A DNA stretch of 64,000 nucleotides, from contig NZ_AUHU01000005.1 of NCBI RefSeq assembly GCF_000423345.1, positions 124,001 through 188,000 of the forward strand, in the 5' to 3' direction. Shown here piece by piece: positions 15,305-24,298 of the stretch. The notes under the pieces are model-generated. The model did no database searches. It was not told the origin of the DNA and saw only the letters and a program-made list of their open reading frames with translations. Origin of the DNA: Marinimicrobium agarilyticum DSM 16975 (GTDB taxonomy: Bacteria; Pseudomonadota; Gammaproteobacteria; Pseudomonadales; Cellvibrionaceae). Both the position numbers and the translations under genes were made by a program. How positions within the stretch are numbered: the stretch's first letter is position 1; every line of letters starts with the position of its first letter.

Positions 15305-17713
15305 ATGAGCAGGCGATTTAGCAATATGGGCAGGTATTTGAGGCAGGTATCGTGGTTGACTCTGTCGATACTCCTGATTGGCTTTCCCATTTTCACCCAC
15401 GCTGCAGAAGCGCCTGGTGCGCTGACTATCGTGGTGAAAGATCAGACTGAACGGCCTCTCTCAAGCGTGCAGATCACGATCACGGAACGGGAAACCAATT
15501 CCACGCGATCAGTAGAAACCGACGCCCAAGGTCGCGTCGTCGTTGATCAGCTTGACCCCGGCCTCTACTCGGTGAACATAGCCAAAGATGGGTTCGCTAC
15601 ATCGTATGAGCCAAGCATACGCGTGATTACGCGCAAAAATGTCCAGATTGACTTCGAACTCAGGCCGCAGACCATTGAGGAAGTGCTGGTTCGGGCTCGG
15701 CAAGCTGATAGATTTTCAGCGGCATCAGCATCCAGCACCTATCTCGATAGGGAAGCGCTGCGAAGTGCTGTAGGCGGTGGCGCCGATCCACTCCTCTCGC
15801 TGGACGGGTTACCTGGCCTGGCATCCACCGGTGAATTCGCAAACTTTAGCGTGCGCGGCCGTGGCCCGAGAGACAATCTGTTATTCGTCGATGACTTTCC
15901 CTTTGATAAAGCGGTGCATTTTGATGCATCACTGGGCGAAGAGGAGGATGTCGGTGGCGGCGGTCGCTTCTCGATTTTCGCACCGAACGTTATCAGTGGG
16001 GCCGAGTTCTCACCGGGTGGATGGGGTCCGGCTTATGGTGGCCGGGCGGCATCGCTTCTCAAGCTGGAGGTCGCCGATGGCAATCCAAGCCCTTCAGCGA
16101 GTCTGCGTCTTGACCTGGCGGGCTATGAAGTGGGCTATGACGGCCCTTCAGGTATCACTGAAGATTCTACGATGCTCGTTTCTGCCCGACGACTGGATTT
16201 CGGCGCCTTGTTTGAAACCATCGAAGAGCTGGATATTGGCGAACCTGTTTTAAGAGATATCATCGTGAAGTCGGTTGTACCCATCAACGAGACCCACACG
16301 TTCGAAGTCCTACTGATGGATACACACGAAGAGTATACGCGCGGCGTCACTCACGTTTTTGCGTCGCCCAATTTCGAAGATGCGGCACTTCAGGACTCTG
16401 AACAAGATAGCGATTTGTACGGGCTGACGTTGCGATCATTGATCGGTGAAGAAGCCGTTTTGACCAACAAGGTTTACTACCGGAAAAGCGACAAGATCAG
16501 CTCAGAGGGCGAAGCATTCCCTGATCTCGTACCTGAAGGATCACCCGCGTCCAGCTTTCCAGTGCGGGAGGACATTATTACCATCGGTGAAGATGAAACG
16601 GAGATCGGCTGGCGAAGTGATTTTGAGACGATGAATCAATGGGGTGTGTTCAGTGCCGGTGCTCGGTTAACGCAAATGGAACTGGACTACAATACTGTTC
16701 TGGATGGTGATTGGAACCGGTTTGTCTACGACAGTGATGATTTCAGACCAGACCCCGAACAGCGTTATATTGTGCTGACTCCCGAGAATATCAACTCTTC
16801 AATAAAGCGGAAAGAAACGAGCTATGCGGGCTACGTAGATCAGGTTTTCGAAATCGGCGATTGGGATGTTGGCACCGGATTGCGATTCGAGCGGGACGGC
16901 TTTGCCGACGAAAGCTTCGCGTCGCCCCGGTTCAGCGTCAACTGGCAGCCGGGTAAAGCGGTTCGATATTTTGCGACCGCAGGACTCTTTCATCAGTCGC
17001 CACGGTTTTTAGAGCTTGCCGCCAACGAGTCGAACGACCTGGAGAACGAAGAAATCACGCATAAAAGTATCGGTTTAAAGTACTTTCTGAACAATAATTG
17101 GTCGGTGTTAACGGAGGCCTATCATCAAAATCTCGACAACCTGGTGGTAGACCTTGATCGGACAAGCGGTACTTTTTCCAACATGGGTGACGGCACATCG
17201 TACGGTGTCGATTTCGTGGTCAACGGCATGATTCGAGAAGGTCTTTACACTACCGCCACCTACTCCTACAACGATATCGTCATAGATCGGAAGGATGGCC
17301 GCGGTGAAGTCGCCGCCAACTTCAGCCGAAAGCATGTCGCGACCCTCGGCCTGACCTGGGAAATCAACGATCGCTGGAAGGTGGCCGGGCGCTACAAATA
17401 TCTTTCTGGCAGGCCAGACGAAGAATTCATTATTCATTCAGACGTACTGGGACCCGGGGAACCGCTACGGTACTCAAAAGAGATCACTGAGCGTAATATT
17501 GGTCGCAAAGACGGTTACAGCCTGGTGAACGTTCGTGTTGACTATCGGCGCGCATTCGGCGCTATAGATGTAACATCCTTTCTCGATGTCATCAACGTAA
17601 CGGCGGCGGGCTCAAGCGACGACAGTGAGTTTGACTACCGCCGAGGCGTTGAAGTGGAAGACAGTGGCGAAGCCGAACCACTGATTGGCCTGAGACTGGA
17701 CTACGCTTGGTAA
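15305..17713 (+). CDS. TonB-dependent outer-membrane receptor
   Basis: An 802-aa protein with a signal peptide ending near THAAEA. Residues ~36-115 form a carboxypeptidase-regulatory-like Ig domain (GALTIVVKDQTERPLSS), then the plug (GGADPLLSLDGLPG, FSVRGRGPRDNLLFVDDFPF), then a 22-strand-type barrel ending in LIGLRLDYAW with the usual C-terminal aromatic. A GGAGG ribosome site precedes the ATG. It imports a siderophore, oligosaccharide or similar ligand using TonB energy; the ligand is not evident. The following two-component genes begin 28 nt after its stop, so the receptor is probably co-regulated with, or sensed by, them. Confidence 0.88.
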   Translation: MSRRFSNMGRYLRQVSWLTLSILLIGFPIFTHAAEAPGALTIVVKDQTERPLSSVQITITERETNSTRSVETDAQGRVVVDQLDPGLYSVNIAKDGFATSYEPSIRVITRKNVQIDFELRPQTIEEVLVRARQADRFSAASASSTYLDREALRSAVGGGADPLLSLDGLPGLASTGEFANFSVRGRGPRDNLLFVDDFPFDKAVHFDASLGEEEDVGGGGRFSIFAPNVISGAEFSPGGWGPAYGGRAASLLKLEVADGNPSPSASLRLDLAGYEVGYDGPSGITEDSTMLVSARRLDFGALFETIEELDIGEPVLRDIIVKSVVPINETHTFEVLLMDTHEEYTRGVTHVFASPNFEDAALQDSEQDSDLYGLTLRSLIGEEAVLTNKVYYRKSDKISSEGEAFPDLVPEGSPASSFPVREDIITIGEDETEIGWRSDFETMNQWGVFSAGARLTQMELDYNTVLDGDWNRFVYDSDDFRPDPEQRYIVLTPENINSSIKRKETSYAGYVDQVFEIGDWDVGTGLRFERDGFADESFASPRFSVNWQPGKAVRYFATAGLFHQSPRFLELAANESNDLENEEITHKSIGLKYFLNNNWSVLTEAYHQNLDNLVVDLDRTSGTFSNMGDGTSYGVDFVVNGMIREGLYTTATYSYNDIVIDRKDGRGEVAANFSRKHVATLGLTWEINDRWKVAGRYKYLSGRPDEEFIIHSDVLGPGEPLRYSKEITERNIGRKDGYSLVNVRVDYRRAFGAIDVTSFLDVINVTAAGSSDDSEFDYRRGVEVEDSGEAEPLIGLRLDYAW

Positions 17714-17740
17714 ATTGTGCCTGGTAAGGGAGGGCAACGG

Positions 17741-18445
17741 ATGGTACGCAAATTCGGTGACGTGCCGATTAGAGCGTTGATTGTCGAAGACAACCGTGAT
17801 ATTTGCGGGAACATTGCCGCGTACCTTGAAAAGCACAGCTATGTTCTGGATTTTGCTTATGACGGTATTAGAGCCATGCACCTGGCGTTATCGAATAGGT
17901 ACGACGTTATTGTTCTGGACCTGATGCTTCCGGGGATGGATGGCCTGAGTTTCTGCCGGAAACTGCGAGCGGAGGGCTCAGAAGGTACCCCCGTACTGAT
18001 GCTGACGGCGCGAGACACGCTTGACGATAAGCTTAAGGGGTTCGAGGCCGGAGCCGATGACTATCTGGTCAAGCCGTTCGCCTTGCAAGAGTTGCATGCG
18101 CGACTTCAGGCGCTGTATAAACGCAGTCACCGAAATACTGAGAACCTGCTGACGGTTGGTGACCTGACCATGAACCGGTCCACGCTGCAAGTGTACCGTG
18201 CGGGGCAGCGCGTCGACCTCACCCCTGCCGGGATGAGGCTGCTGGAACGACTGATGGAAGAAGCCCCTTCTGTTGTGGCTCGCGAGGATCTCGAAACCTT
18301 GTTGTGGGCCGACGAGCGCCCCGATGGTGATGCGCTTCGCTCTCACTTGTACAGGCTTCGGCAGGCTATCGATGGTCCGTTCGATACCCGGCTGGTTCAC
18401 ACGGTGCATCGCATCGGGTACCGAATAGCAGAGGATGATCACTGA
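17741..18445 (+). CDS. OmpR/PhoB-family response regulator
   Basis: A 234-aa protein with an N-terminal receiver domain: acidic pocket in IVEDNRD, phosphoacceptor Asp in VIVLDLMLPGMDG, Thr in LMLTAR and Lys in YLVKPF. The C-terminal winged helix carries VDLTPAGMRLLERLM and VHTVHRIGYRI. The ATG at 17741 sits 6 nt after GGGAGGG; an upstream GTG has no site. The gene overlaps the kinase gene (TGATG). Probable target: the TonB receptor gene upstream. Confidence 0.93.
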   Translation: MVRKFGDVPIRALIVEDNRDICGNIAAYLEKHSYVLDFAYDGIRAMHLALSNRYDVIVLDLMLPGMDGLSFCRKLRAEGSEGTPVLMLTARDTLDDKLKGFEAGADDYLVKPFALQELHARLQALYKRSHRNTENLLTVGDLTMNRSTLQVYRAGQRVDLTPAGMRLLERLMEEAPSVVAREDLETLLWADERPDGDALRSHLYRLRQAIDGPFDTRLVHTVHRIGYRIAEDDH

Positions 18446-19698
18446 TGTATCGGCGAAGTTTGCGCAATCGGGTCGCCATTGCATTTGCGATATGTGTAGC
18501 GTCGCTCAGCGTGGTCTGGGGGTTGGCTTTCTTCGCGGCGATCAGGTTGAGCGAAGATCGTGTGCTGGTGACTCAGCTCCAGCGTGCCGCCGAACGTTAT
18601 CCCTCCCTGACGGAGAACCCTCGCGGATACGATGAGGCTGGTAGCTTGCCGGAGCCAATCAGGGCGTGGGGGGAGGCGAACCCCGAAGAGGGGTTGTACG
18701 AATTCACTGCCGAGGAGTTGCACGTCGCGGTAGTGCCTCTCGGCGATAAAAAGCAACACGCCTTTGTGGTTTTCGACGTTGCCGGGATTGAGGCTTCATC
18801 GTCAGAGGACTGGTGGTTGCTACTCCTTATCACCGGTGTTGTGGGTACGCTCGGTGTTCTTGGTTTCGGGTTGGGAATTATTGTGATGCGTAGGGCTGTC
18901 GCTCCTGTTTCGCAACTCGCCAAAATGGTCGAGAACATCGACCTGGAAAATCTATCGGCTGGAGATCATAAACGCATAGAGTCCCGCCGGTTTGGTGATG
19001 ATGAGGTTGGCATGCTCGCTGAGACCATTGAGAAGACTCTTGAGCGTATCAGCGCCTTTGTGGCGAGGGAGCGATACTTTACCGCTTCGGCCAGCCATGA
19101 GTTGCGCACGCCGATCACAGTGATAACAGGAGCACTTGAGCTTCTGGAGCAAAGTGATCTGTCAACGACCGATGTGGAGGTGGTGGATCGAATAAGGCGT
19201 GCGACACTCGAGATGAAAACCACGATTGAAATGTTCTTGTGTCTCGCTCGGGAAACCGACGATGGGTTGTGCGAGGAGCAGTTTTTAGTGATGCCGCTGG
19301 TAAGGCAAGCGATAGACCAGCAGCGTTACCTGTTAAACGGAAGGTCCGTCGATGTTGAAATCGATTTGATTGATGTTGAAATCGGTGATCGCTCAAAACC
19401 CGTAGCCTGCGGACACGCACAGGCTTTTTCTATCGCGGTCAATAATCTGGTGCGTAATGCCTTCGAGCACACGCTCGACGGGCAGGGACCGATCACGATT
19501 CACGTCGAAGAGGGGGTGCTGTTTATCACCAATCAGGTGCGCGGTGAAGCTGATGCGCAGTACGAGCCGACCGAGGCGTCGCAGCCAAATGGGTATGGTC
19601 TGGGTCTGGGCATCGTTCAACGGCTCTGTGAGCGCAATGGCTGGTCGTTTTCATTGCACGCTGATGAGGCGCGCGTAGCCGCCCGGCTTTCGTGGTGA
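18445..19698 (+). CDS. Sensor histidine kinase, inner membrane
   Basis: A 417-aa protein with two TM helices (about residues 9-33 and 115-145), a periplasmic sensor of ~80 residues, HAMP, the HisKA box ASHELRTPITVITG with the phosphorylated His, and an ATPase domain with N-box NNLVRNAFEHT and G2 box GYGLGLGIVQRL. The G1 box, normally DxGxG, reads ITNQVRGEADAQ and is degenerate. This occurs in a subset of kinases, but ATP binding would need testing. It is partner of the response regulator directly upstream. Confidence 0.88.
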   Translation: MYRRSLRNRVAIAFAICVASLSVVWGLAFFAAIRLSEDRVLVTQLQRAAERYPSLTENPRGYDEAGSLPEPIRAWGEANPEEGLYEFTAEELHVAVVPLGDKKQHAFVVFDVAGIEASSSEDWWLLLLITGVVGTLGVLGFGLGIIVMRRAVAPVSQLAKMVENIDLENLSAGDHKRIESRRFGDDEVGMLAETIEKTLERISAFVARERYFTASASHELRTPITVITGALELLEQSDLSTTDVEVVDRIRRATLEMKTTIEMFLCLARETDDGLCEEQFLVMPLVRQAIDQQRYLLNGRSVDVEIDLIDVEIGDRSKPVACGHAQAFSIAVNNLVRNAFEHTLDGQGPITIHVEEGVLFITNQVRGEADAQYEPTEASQPNGYGLGLGIVQRLCERNGWSFSLHADEARVAARLSW

Positions 19699-19854
19699 CG
19701 ATGCTGAGATACTTCACCTTCCTTGCTGGCGGCGGGGTAGCACTCACTCTGGTACCGAGGCTGCTCAATGGTGGCCATATCTCTGCCCCAGGCCAATGTA
19801 ACCACTGCCACCGGTCAGAAAGTTGTCTTGTTTAGTCGCCCGATTTCATATTAT

Positions 19855-20811
19855 TCAGCTCTTCAGATGATTATTCAGAAATTCGCGAATAACCGGGATG
19901 ATCACGTTGCCGTGGGTTTCCAGGGCGAAGTGCCCGGTGTCGTAGAAGCGAATATCCGCGTGCGGTATATCCCGCTTCCATGCCTCCGCGCCTGGGGGGA
20001 GAAAGAATGGATCGTGTTTCCCCCAGACGGCGAGCAGCGGCGGTTGGTGTTCCCGGAAATATGCCTGAAATTCCGGGTACTGCTCAACATTGCTCGCGTA
20101 ATCCAGCAACAGGTCAAGCTGGATATCTGCCATGCCGGGACGAGAGATCTGGGCGCCTTCCAGCGTGTAGGCATCCGGCGCGACCAGGCTGGTATCGCTG
20201 ACCCCCTCTACATATTGCCACTTGATGGATTCTGGCCTCGGGAAGTCGCTGAGTGCGTCGCGGTTCTCTTTAGTGGGATTGTTCCAGTACTTGCGGATCG
20301 GTTCCCACCCGTTTGAGAGCCCTTCTTCGTAGGCGTTGCCATTCTGAGAAATGATCGCAGTCACCTTGGAGGGGTGGGCCAGAGCCAAACGCCACCCGAC
20401 GGGCGCGCCGTAGTCGTGAACCGCAATGGCATAGCGGTTGATCGTTAACTGATGGGTGAATTGATCAATCGTTTCCGTCAGGTTGGCGAATGTGTACTCG
20501 TATTCTCCGCGCTCCGGTGACTCCGTATAGCCAAAAGCGGGCAGATCCGGAGCAATCACATGATAGCGGTCTGCAAGGGCGTCGATAACATCCCGCCACA
20601 TATAGGACGAGGCTGCGAACCCGTGCAGCAGCAAAACCGTTGGTGCTGCCGGATCCCCGGCCTCGCGATAGAAGAGATTGACATCACGGACCTCCTCAAA
20701 GCGGTGGTGGATCTGACGCTTTGCCTGTGAGGACGCCTTGGTGGCTGCCTTGCCCTCGGAAAGTGGGGCTTCCGCAGTACTAACCGGTATGTTCGGGTCT
20801 TGGTATGTCAT
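19855..20811 (-). CDS. Alpha/beta hydrolase, dehalogenase/epoxide-hydrolase type
   Basis: A 318-aa protein. Seen: oxyanion motif LLLHGFAASSYMW, nucleophile elbow VHDYGAP with Asp (not Ser) as nucleophile, acid in AVWGKHDPFF and catalytic His in DTGHFALETHG. An Asp nucleophile marks the haloalkane dehalogenase/epoxide hydrolase branch. There is no signal peptide, so it is probably cytoplasmic. AGGAG lies 7 nt before the ATG. It is divergent from a CGNR-type regulator with shared GGTTAC-like repeats between them, which suggests direct control by that regulator. Confidence 0.85.
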   Translation of the reverse strand: MTYQDPNIPVSTAEAPLSEGKAATKASSQAKRQIHHRFEEVRDVNLFYREAGDPAAPTVLLLHGFAASSYMWRDVIDALADRYHVIAPDLPAFGYTESPERGEYEYTFANLTETIDQFTHQLTINRYAIAVHDYGAPVGWRLALAHPSKVTAIISQNGNAYEEGLSNGWEPIRKYWNNPTKENRDALSDFPRPESIKWQYVEGVSDTSLVAPDAYTLEGAQISRPGMADIQLDLLLDYASNVEQYPEFQAYFREHQPPLLAVWGKHDPFFLPPGAEAWKRDIPHADIRFYDTGHFALETHGNVIIPVIREFLNNHLKS

Positions 20812-20825
20812 AACGAATCTCCTGA

Positions 20826-20898
20826 GTAACCACTAAAGTTTATTTTTGAAGGTTATCCTTGGTCGTGGTAACCTGTCAACACCAATATTAAAGGTTAC
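20826..20898. promoter_or_regulatory. GGTTAC-type repeats between divergent genes
   Basis: The 93-nt divergent intergenic region holds GTAACC (20826), GGTTATCC (20851), GGTAACC (20867) and GGTTAC (20893). The middle two form an inverted pair 8 nt apart. They are candidate operators for the CGNR regulator acting on both promoters. Confidence 0.45.
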
Positions 20899-20904
20899 TT
20901 TTCT

Positions 20905-21477
20905 ATGTCGTCAGAAGTTGCGCCGCCGTTTGTCGCTGGCAACCTCGCTCTCGATTTCATCAACACGCTGTTTGGTACAGGGGCGGATCAGCATGAATGC
21001 CTGGAAGAAGACGCCAGTGTGGTTGAGTGGCTCTGCCAGGCGGGTGTGTTGACGGAAGCGGTTACGCCCCCGCCGGCCGGATTGTTACAACGTTCCCGCG
21101 CACTTCGTGAGGAGATGAGGCGGCTGGTCATTTCCGCCAAAGACGGGCGGGCTGCCGACCCCGATCTCGTTAACGAGGTACTCGAACGCGGTCATCCCGT
21201 GGAGAGGCTTGAATGGGAGCCTGAGAAGGCCGCGTTCAGTAAAAAAGAGGAAAGGCGGGACCTGAGCGCGGAAAGCCTGTTACAGCCAGTGGTGCAGGCT
21301 TTGGTCAAGTTGTTGACAGAAGAAAACCTGCCGCTTGTTAAAGAGTGTGAAGCCTGCGACTGCGTCTTATTGTTCCATGACCAAACGAAGTCACACCGCC
21401 GTCGCTGGTGCAGCATGGCCTCCTGTGGTAATCGGGCGAAGGCTCTCGCATATCGTGCAAAGAGAAAAGCCAAATAG
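20905..21477 (+). CDS. ABATE/CGNR zinc-finger transcriptional regulator
   Basis: A 190-aa protein. The N-terminal ABATE stress-responsive domain begins with FVAGNLALDFINT. The C-terminal CGNR zinc finger is CEACDCVLLFHDQ ... RRRWCSMASCGNRAKA, with metal-binding Cys residues and the defining CGNR. This family binds DNA and is often divergent from the detoxification genes it controls, as it is here with the hydrolase. Confidence 0.85.
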   Translation: MSSEVAPPFVAGNLALDFINTLFGTGADQHECLEEDASVVEWLCQAGVLTEAVTPPPAGLLQRSRALREEMRRLVISAKDGRAADPDLVNEVLERGHPVERLEWEPEKAAFSKKEERRDLSAESLLQPVVQALVKLLTEENLPLVKECEACDCVLLFHDQTKSHRRRWCSMASCGNRAKALAYRAKRKAK

Positions 21478-21909
21478 TTTTTCAAAAGGAGGCGCGCATC
21501 CTTTGTGTTGCGTTGGGAACTGGTGCGGAATTCTCCTATTTGGTTGAAAAATTTCCGAGTTGACGATTTGCTGCTTACGACCCAGCAGCCTGTTGGTTAG
21601 CGCTAACCTGTCGTCGGATGACGGGGCTTTCGGGACGTGGTATAAACCCGTTCCAGGCATCAAACCTGAAAATATTGATGAATGGTTTTTCTTAGGTGCA
21701 TCGGTAGGCCACGGATATCCTGCGGAAGGAACTGGAAGCCAGTTTGGTGTGAATAATCCGGGACAAATACAAGTTGTTCAAATGGAGCCAGCTGCGTATG
21801 AGTATTTCAAACGGTGGGGGCAGGGTGTTGTGTAAATTCATGCCGAGCATGAAAGACGGTTATGTGTGGTCAATACTTAACTCTGAAAACTCATTGTGGA
21901 GGTGGCTAA
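21478..21909 (+). other. Gene-poor stretch with one possible gene fragment
   Basis: Codons from about 21628 to the stop at 21835 read like a real protein end (GTWYKPVPGIKPENIDEWFF, then VNNPGQIQVVQMEPAAYEY), but there is no credible start or ribosome site. It is probably the C-terminal remnant of a larger gene. I do not recognise the family. The rest of the stretch shows nothing. Confidence 0.35.
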
Positions 21910-22116
21910 TTGTTTGACACTTGGACGTTAATTCTAGGTCTGATATTTAGCTCCATAGGTTTAGGGTACTTTATATATGGCGGTAAACAAAAAAACGTGG
22001 TGATGCGCTATAGTGGCTTAGCGTTAATAATTTATCCTTACTTTATTTACAATGTATACGTAATTTTACTGGTAGGTTTTGTATTAATGGCGCTCCCTAA
22101 ATTTATCGATTTATAG
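21910..22116 (+). CDS. Small two-TM membrane protein
   Basis: A 68-aa protein starting at TTG with GGAGG 7 nt upstream. Two transmembrane helices flank a short positively charged loop (IYGGKQKNVVMRYSG). The beginning (LGLIFSSIGLGYFIYGGKQ) matches a widespread short protein often labelled amino acid transport protein without experimental basis. It is A+T rich relative to its surroundings. Confidence 0.6.
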   Translation: MFDTWTLILGLIFSSIGLGYFIYGGKQKNVVMRYSGLALIIYPYFIYNVYVILLVGFVLMALPKFIDL

Positions 22117-22272
22117 ATAAGGAATCGGTAAAGAGTATTGCTTTTCTGATACATCCGAAAAGAACACATAACAAACAAGGCCACAGAAGTTGTGGGCGGC
22201 TTTCCAGTATGTCCGGCGAAAGCGGCGCTGAACCCGCATGCCCGAGCTTTGGCGCAGAAAAACTTGTGAAAA

Positions 22273-23352
22273 TCAGTCCAGCCGCTTACTGAACCGCAGC
22301 GTCGCGACGATCATGAAAACCGTAAAGAATACCAGCATCGGCCAGATCTCCGCGTGCAGCTCTCCGAGCTCCGCGCCCCGGACCAGAATCCCCCGCGACA
22401 GCCGGACAAAATGAGTCAGCGGAATCGCCTCCCCGATCCATTGCGCCACGCGCGGCATGCCCTCGAATGGAAACATGAACCCCGACAACAGAATCGACGG
22501 CAGGAAAGTGAACACCGTGAGCTGGATGGCCTGAAACTGCGTCTTCGCCAGCGTCGACACCGTCAGGCCCAGCGCCAGCGCGGCGAGAATGAAGAAGGCG
22601 GACGCCAGGTAGAGATCGAGCACATGGCCCCGCACCGGCACGTCAAACAGCCACTGACTGACCCATAGGATGAGGGTGACTTGAATCAGGCCGATGATGA
22701 CGTAGGGAATGATCTTGCCGAGCATCAGCTCTGATGATGTTACCGGCGTGGTGATCAGCAGCTCCAGATTGCCGCGCTCGCGCTCGCGCACGATGGCAAT
22801 GGCCGTAAACAACACCATGGTCAAGTGCAGGATGACGCCGATCAGGGCCGGGACTATGTTGACTGGTGAGCGGCGTTCGGGGTTGTAGTAGGTGCGCGCC
22901 TCGAACAGGGGCGGCGGCTGCGCCCGGCCCGGCAGGGGCATCTGTGTGAGCCGCCGGGCAATGCTTTCCACCGTCGGGTCGGAACCGTTGATCAGCAGTT
23001 GACCGGCGGGCCGGTCGGCGTCCATCACCCGCCGCTCAAAGTCGTGCGGGATGTAGATGCCGACATCAATCTCGCCCGCATCGAGCAGCGCTTCCAGCTC
23101 CTCGGGACCGGCGGCCGATCGGGTTATCCGCACCACCTGGCTGGCTTCGGTTGATGCTACCAACTGCCGGGACAGACTGGTGTTGGCATGGTCTGCCACA
23201 GCCGCGCTGACATTGCGCACGTCCAGGTCGATGGCGTAACCAAAGAGCAGTATCTGCAACAACGGCACGCCGACAATCATACCGAAGGTCAGTCGGTCGC
23301 GCTTGAGTTGGCGCACTTCCTTGCCGGCGATGGCGAGCAGTCTACGCAGCAT
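22273..23352 (-). CDS. ABC-2 type transporter permease
   Basis: A 359-aa protein with one TM helix near the N-terminus (GMIVGVPLLQILLFGYAI), a large extracytoplasmic domain (~residues 45-165), then five TM helices in the C-terminal half, the layout of the YbhS/YbhR-YhhJ drug-export permeases. The start overlaps the end of the ATPase gene by 11 nt. Only one permease gene is present, whereas many homologous operons have two, so a homodimer is expected. Last gene of the tetR-hlyD-ATPase-permease operon. Confidence 0.88.
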   Translation of the reverse strand: MLRRLLAIAGKEVRQLKRDRLTFGMIVGVPLLQILLFGYAIDLDVRNVSAAVADHANTSLSRQLVASTEASQVVRITRSAAGPEELEALLDAGEIDVGIYIPHDFERRVMDADRPAGQLLINGSDPTVESIARRLTQMPLPGRAQPPPLFEARTYYNPERRSPVNIVPALIGVILHLTMVLFTAIAIVRERERGNLELLITTPVTSSELMLGKIIPYVIIGLIQVTLILWVSQWLFDVPVRGHVLDLYLASAFFILAALALGLTVSTLAKTQFQAIQLTVFTFLPSILLSGFMFPFEGMPRVAQWIGEAIPLTHFVRLSRGILVRGAELGELHAEIWPMLVFFTVFMIVATLRFSKRLD

Positions 23353-24298
23353 GGGTCTCGCGGCCTCCGTGGCGGTTCAGGCGCGTGGCGGCCACAAAGA
23401 CATCCTCCAGGTTGGCCGTAACGGAGTCGACCTCGCTGTCGATATGTGCTTTCTCCAAGGCTCGGCGGATCAGCCCGGCGGGGTCTTCGACCGCCTTGTC
23501 TGTGAGTGCGTGCAGGCGCGTGCCGAGCTGGGCAACGCTCTGTACCCCGTCGGTCGCTTCCAGGCAGTCGCGCGCCGCGCGGGGTGAGGCTGTCTCGATT
23601 TCCACGACACCAGCATTGATGTTGCGGATGAGATCACGCGGGCGGCCCTCAGCCACCAGGCGGCCTCGGTCCAGGATGGCCAGATTGTGGCAGCGCTCGG
23701 CCTCATCCATGTAGTGAGTGGAAACCAGTACCGTGGTGCCGTGCTCGACCAGTGCGAACAGGATGTCCCAGAAATCGCGGCGGCTCTGTGGGTCGACGGC
23801 CGATGTGGGCTCGTCCAGAATCAGCAGGCGAGGGCGGTGGAGAGTGGCGCCCGCCAGGGCCAGACGCTGCTTTTGGCCGCCGCTCATGGTGCCGGCAAAT
23901 TGCTTTCGCTGCTCGGTCAGCCAGTATTCCTCCAGCGCCCCATCAATGCGCTGTTTCAGGTCGCGCCGCGGCAGACCGTAGACGGCGGCCAGAAAGCGCA
24001 GGTTCTCCTCCACAGTGAGGTCTTCATACAGCGAGAACTTCTGCGTCATGTAGCCAATGTGTCGCTTCAGCTCCTCGGCCTGACCCTTGACGCGAAAGCC
24101 CAGCACCTCCACCTCGCCGGCGGTGGGTGTGAGCAGGCCACAGAGCATGCGGATGGCGGTGGACTTACCCGAGCCGTTGGGGCCCAGGAAGCCGTAGATG
24201 GCCGCCTCGGGAATCTGTAGGTGGAGATCATCGACCGCCGTGAGTGAACCGAAGCGCTTGGTCAGGCCTTTGGCGTCGATAGCGATGGAGTCACTCAT
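23342..24298 (-). CDS. ABC transporter ATP-binding protein
   Basis: A 318-aa protein with Walker A GPNGSGKST, signature MSGGQKQRL, Walker B LLILDEPT and the switch His in VSTHYMDEAE. The C-terminal extension (~residues 235-318) is typical for ATPases serving ABC-2 exporters. I start at the ATG at 24298 with GGGAGGAGG upstream, because longer in-frame starts would lie deep within the adaptor gene; the chosen start still overlaps that gene by 8 nt. Confidence 0.9.
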   Translation of the reverse strand: MSDSIAIDAKGLTKRFGSLTAVDDLHLQIPEAAIYGFLGPNGSGKSTAIRMLCGLLTPTAGEVEVLGFRVKGQAEELKRHIGYMTQKFSLYEDLTVEENLRFLAAVYGLPRRDLKQRIDGALEEYWLTEQRKQFAGTMSGGQKQRLALAGATLHRPRLLILDEPTSAVDPQSRRDFWDILFALVEHGTTVLVSTHYMDEAERCHNLAILDRGRLVAEGRPRDLIRNINAGVVEIETASPRAARDCLEATDGVQSVAQLGTRLHALTDKAVEDPAGLIRRALEKAHIDSEVDSVTANLEDVFVAATRLNRHGGRETHAA

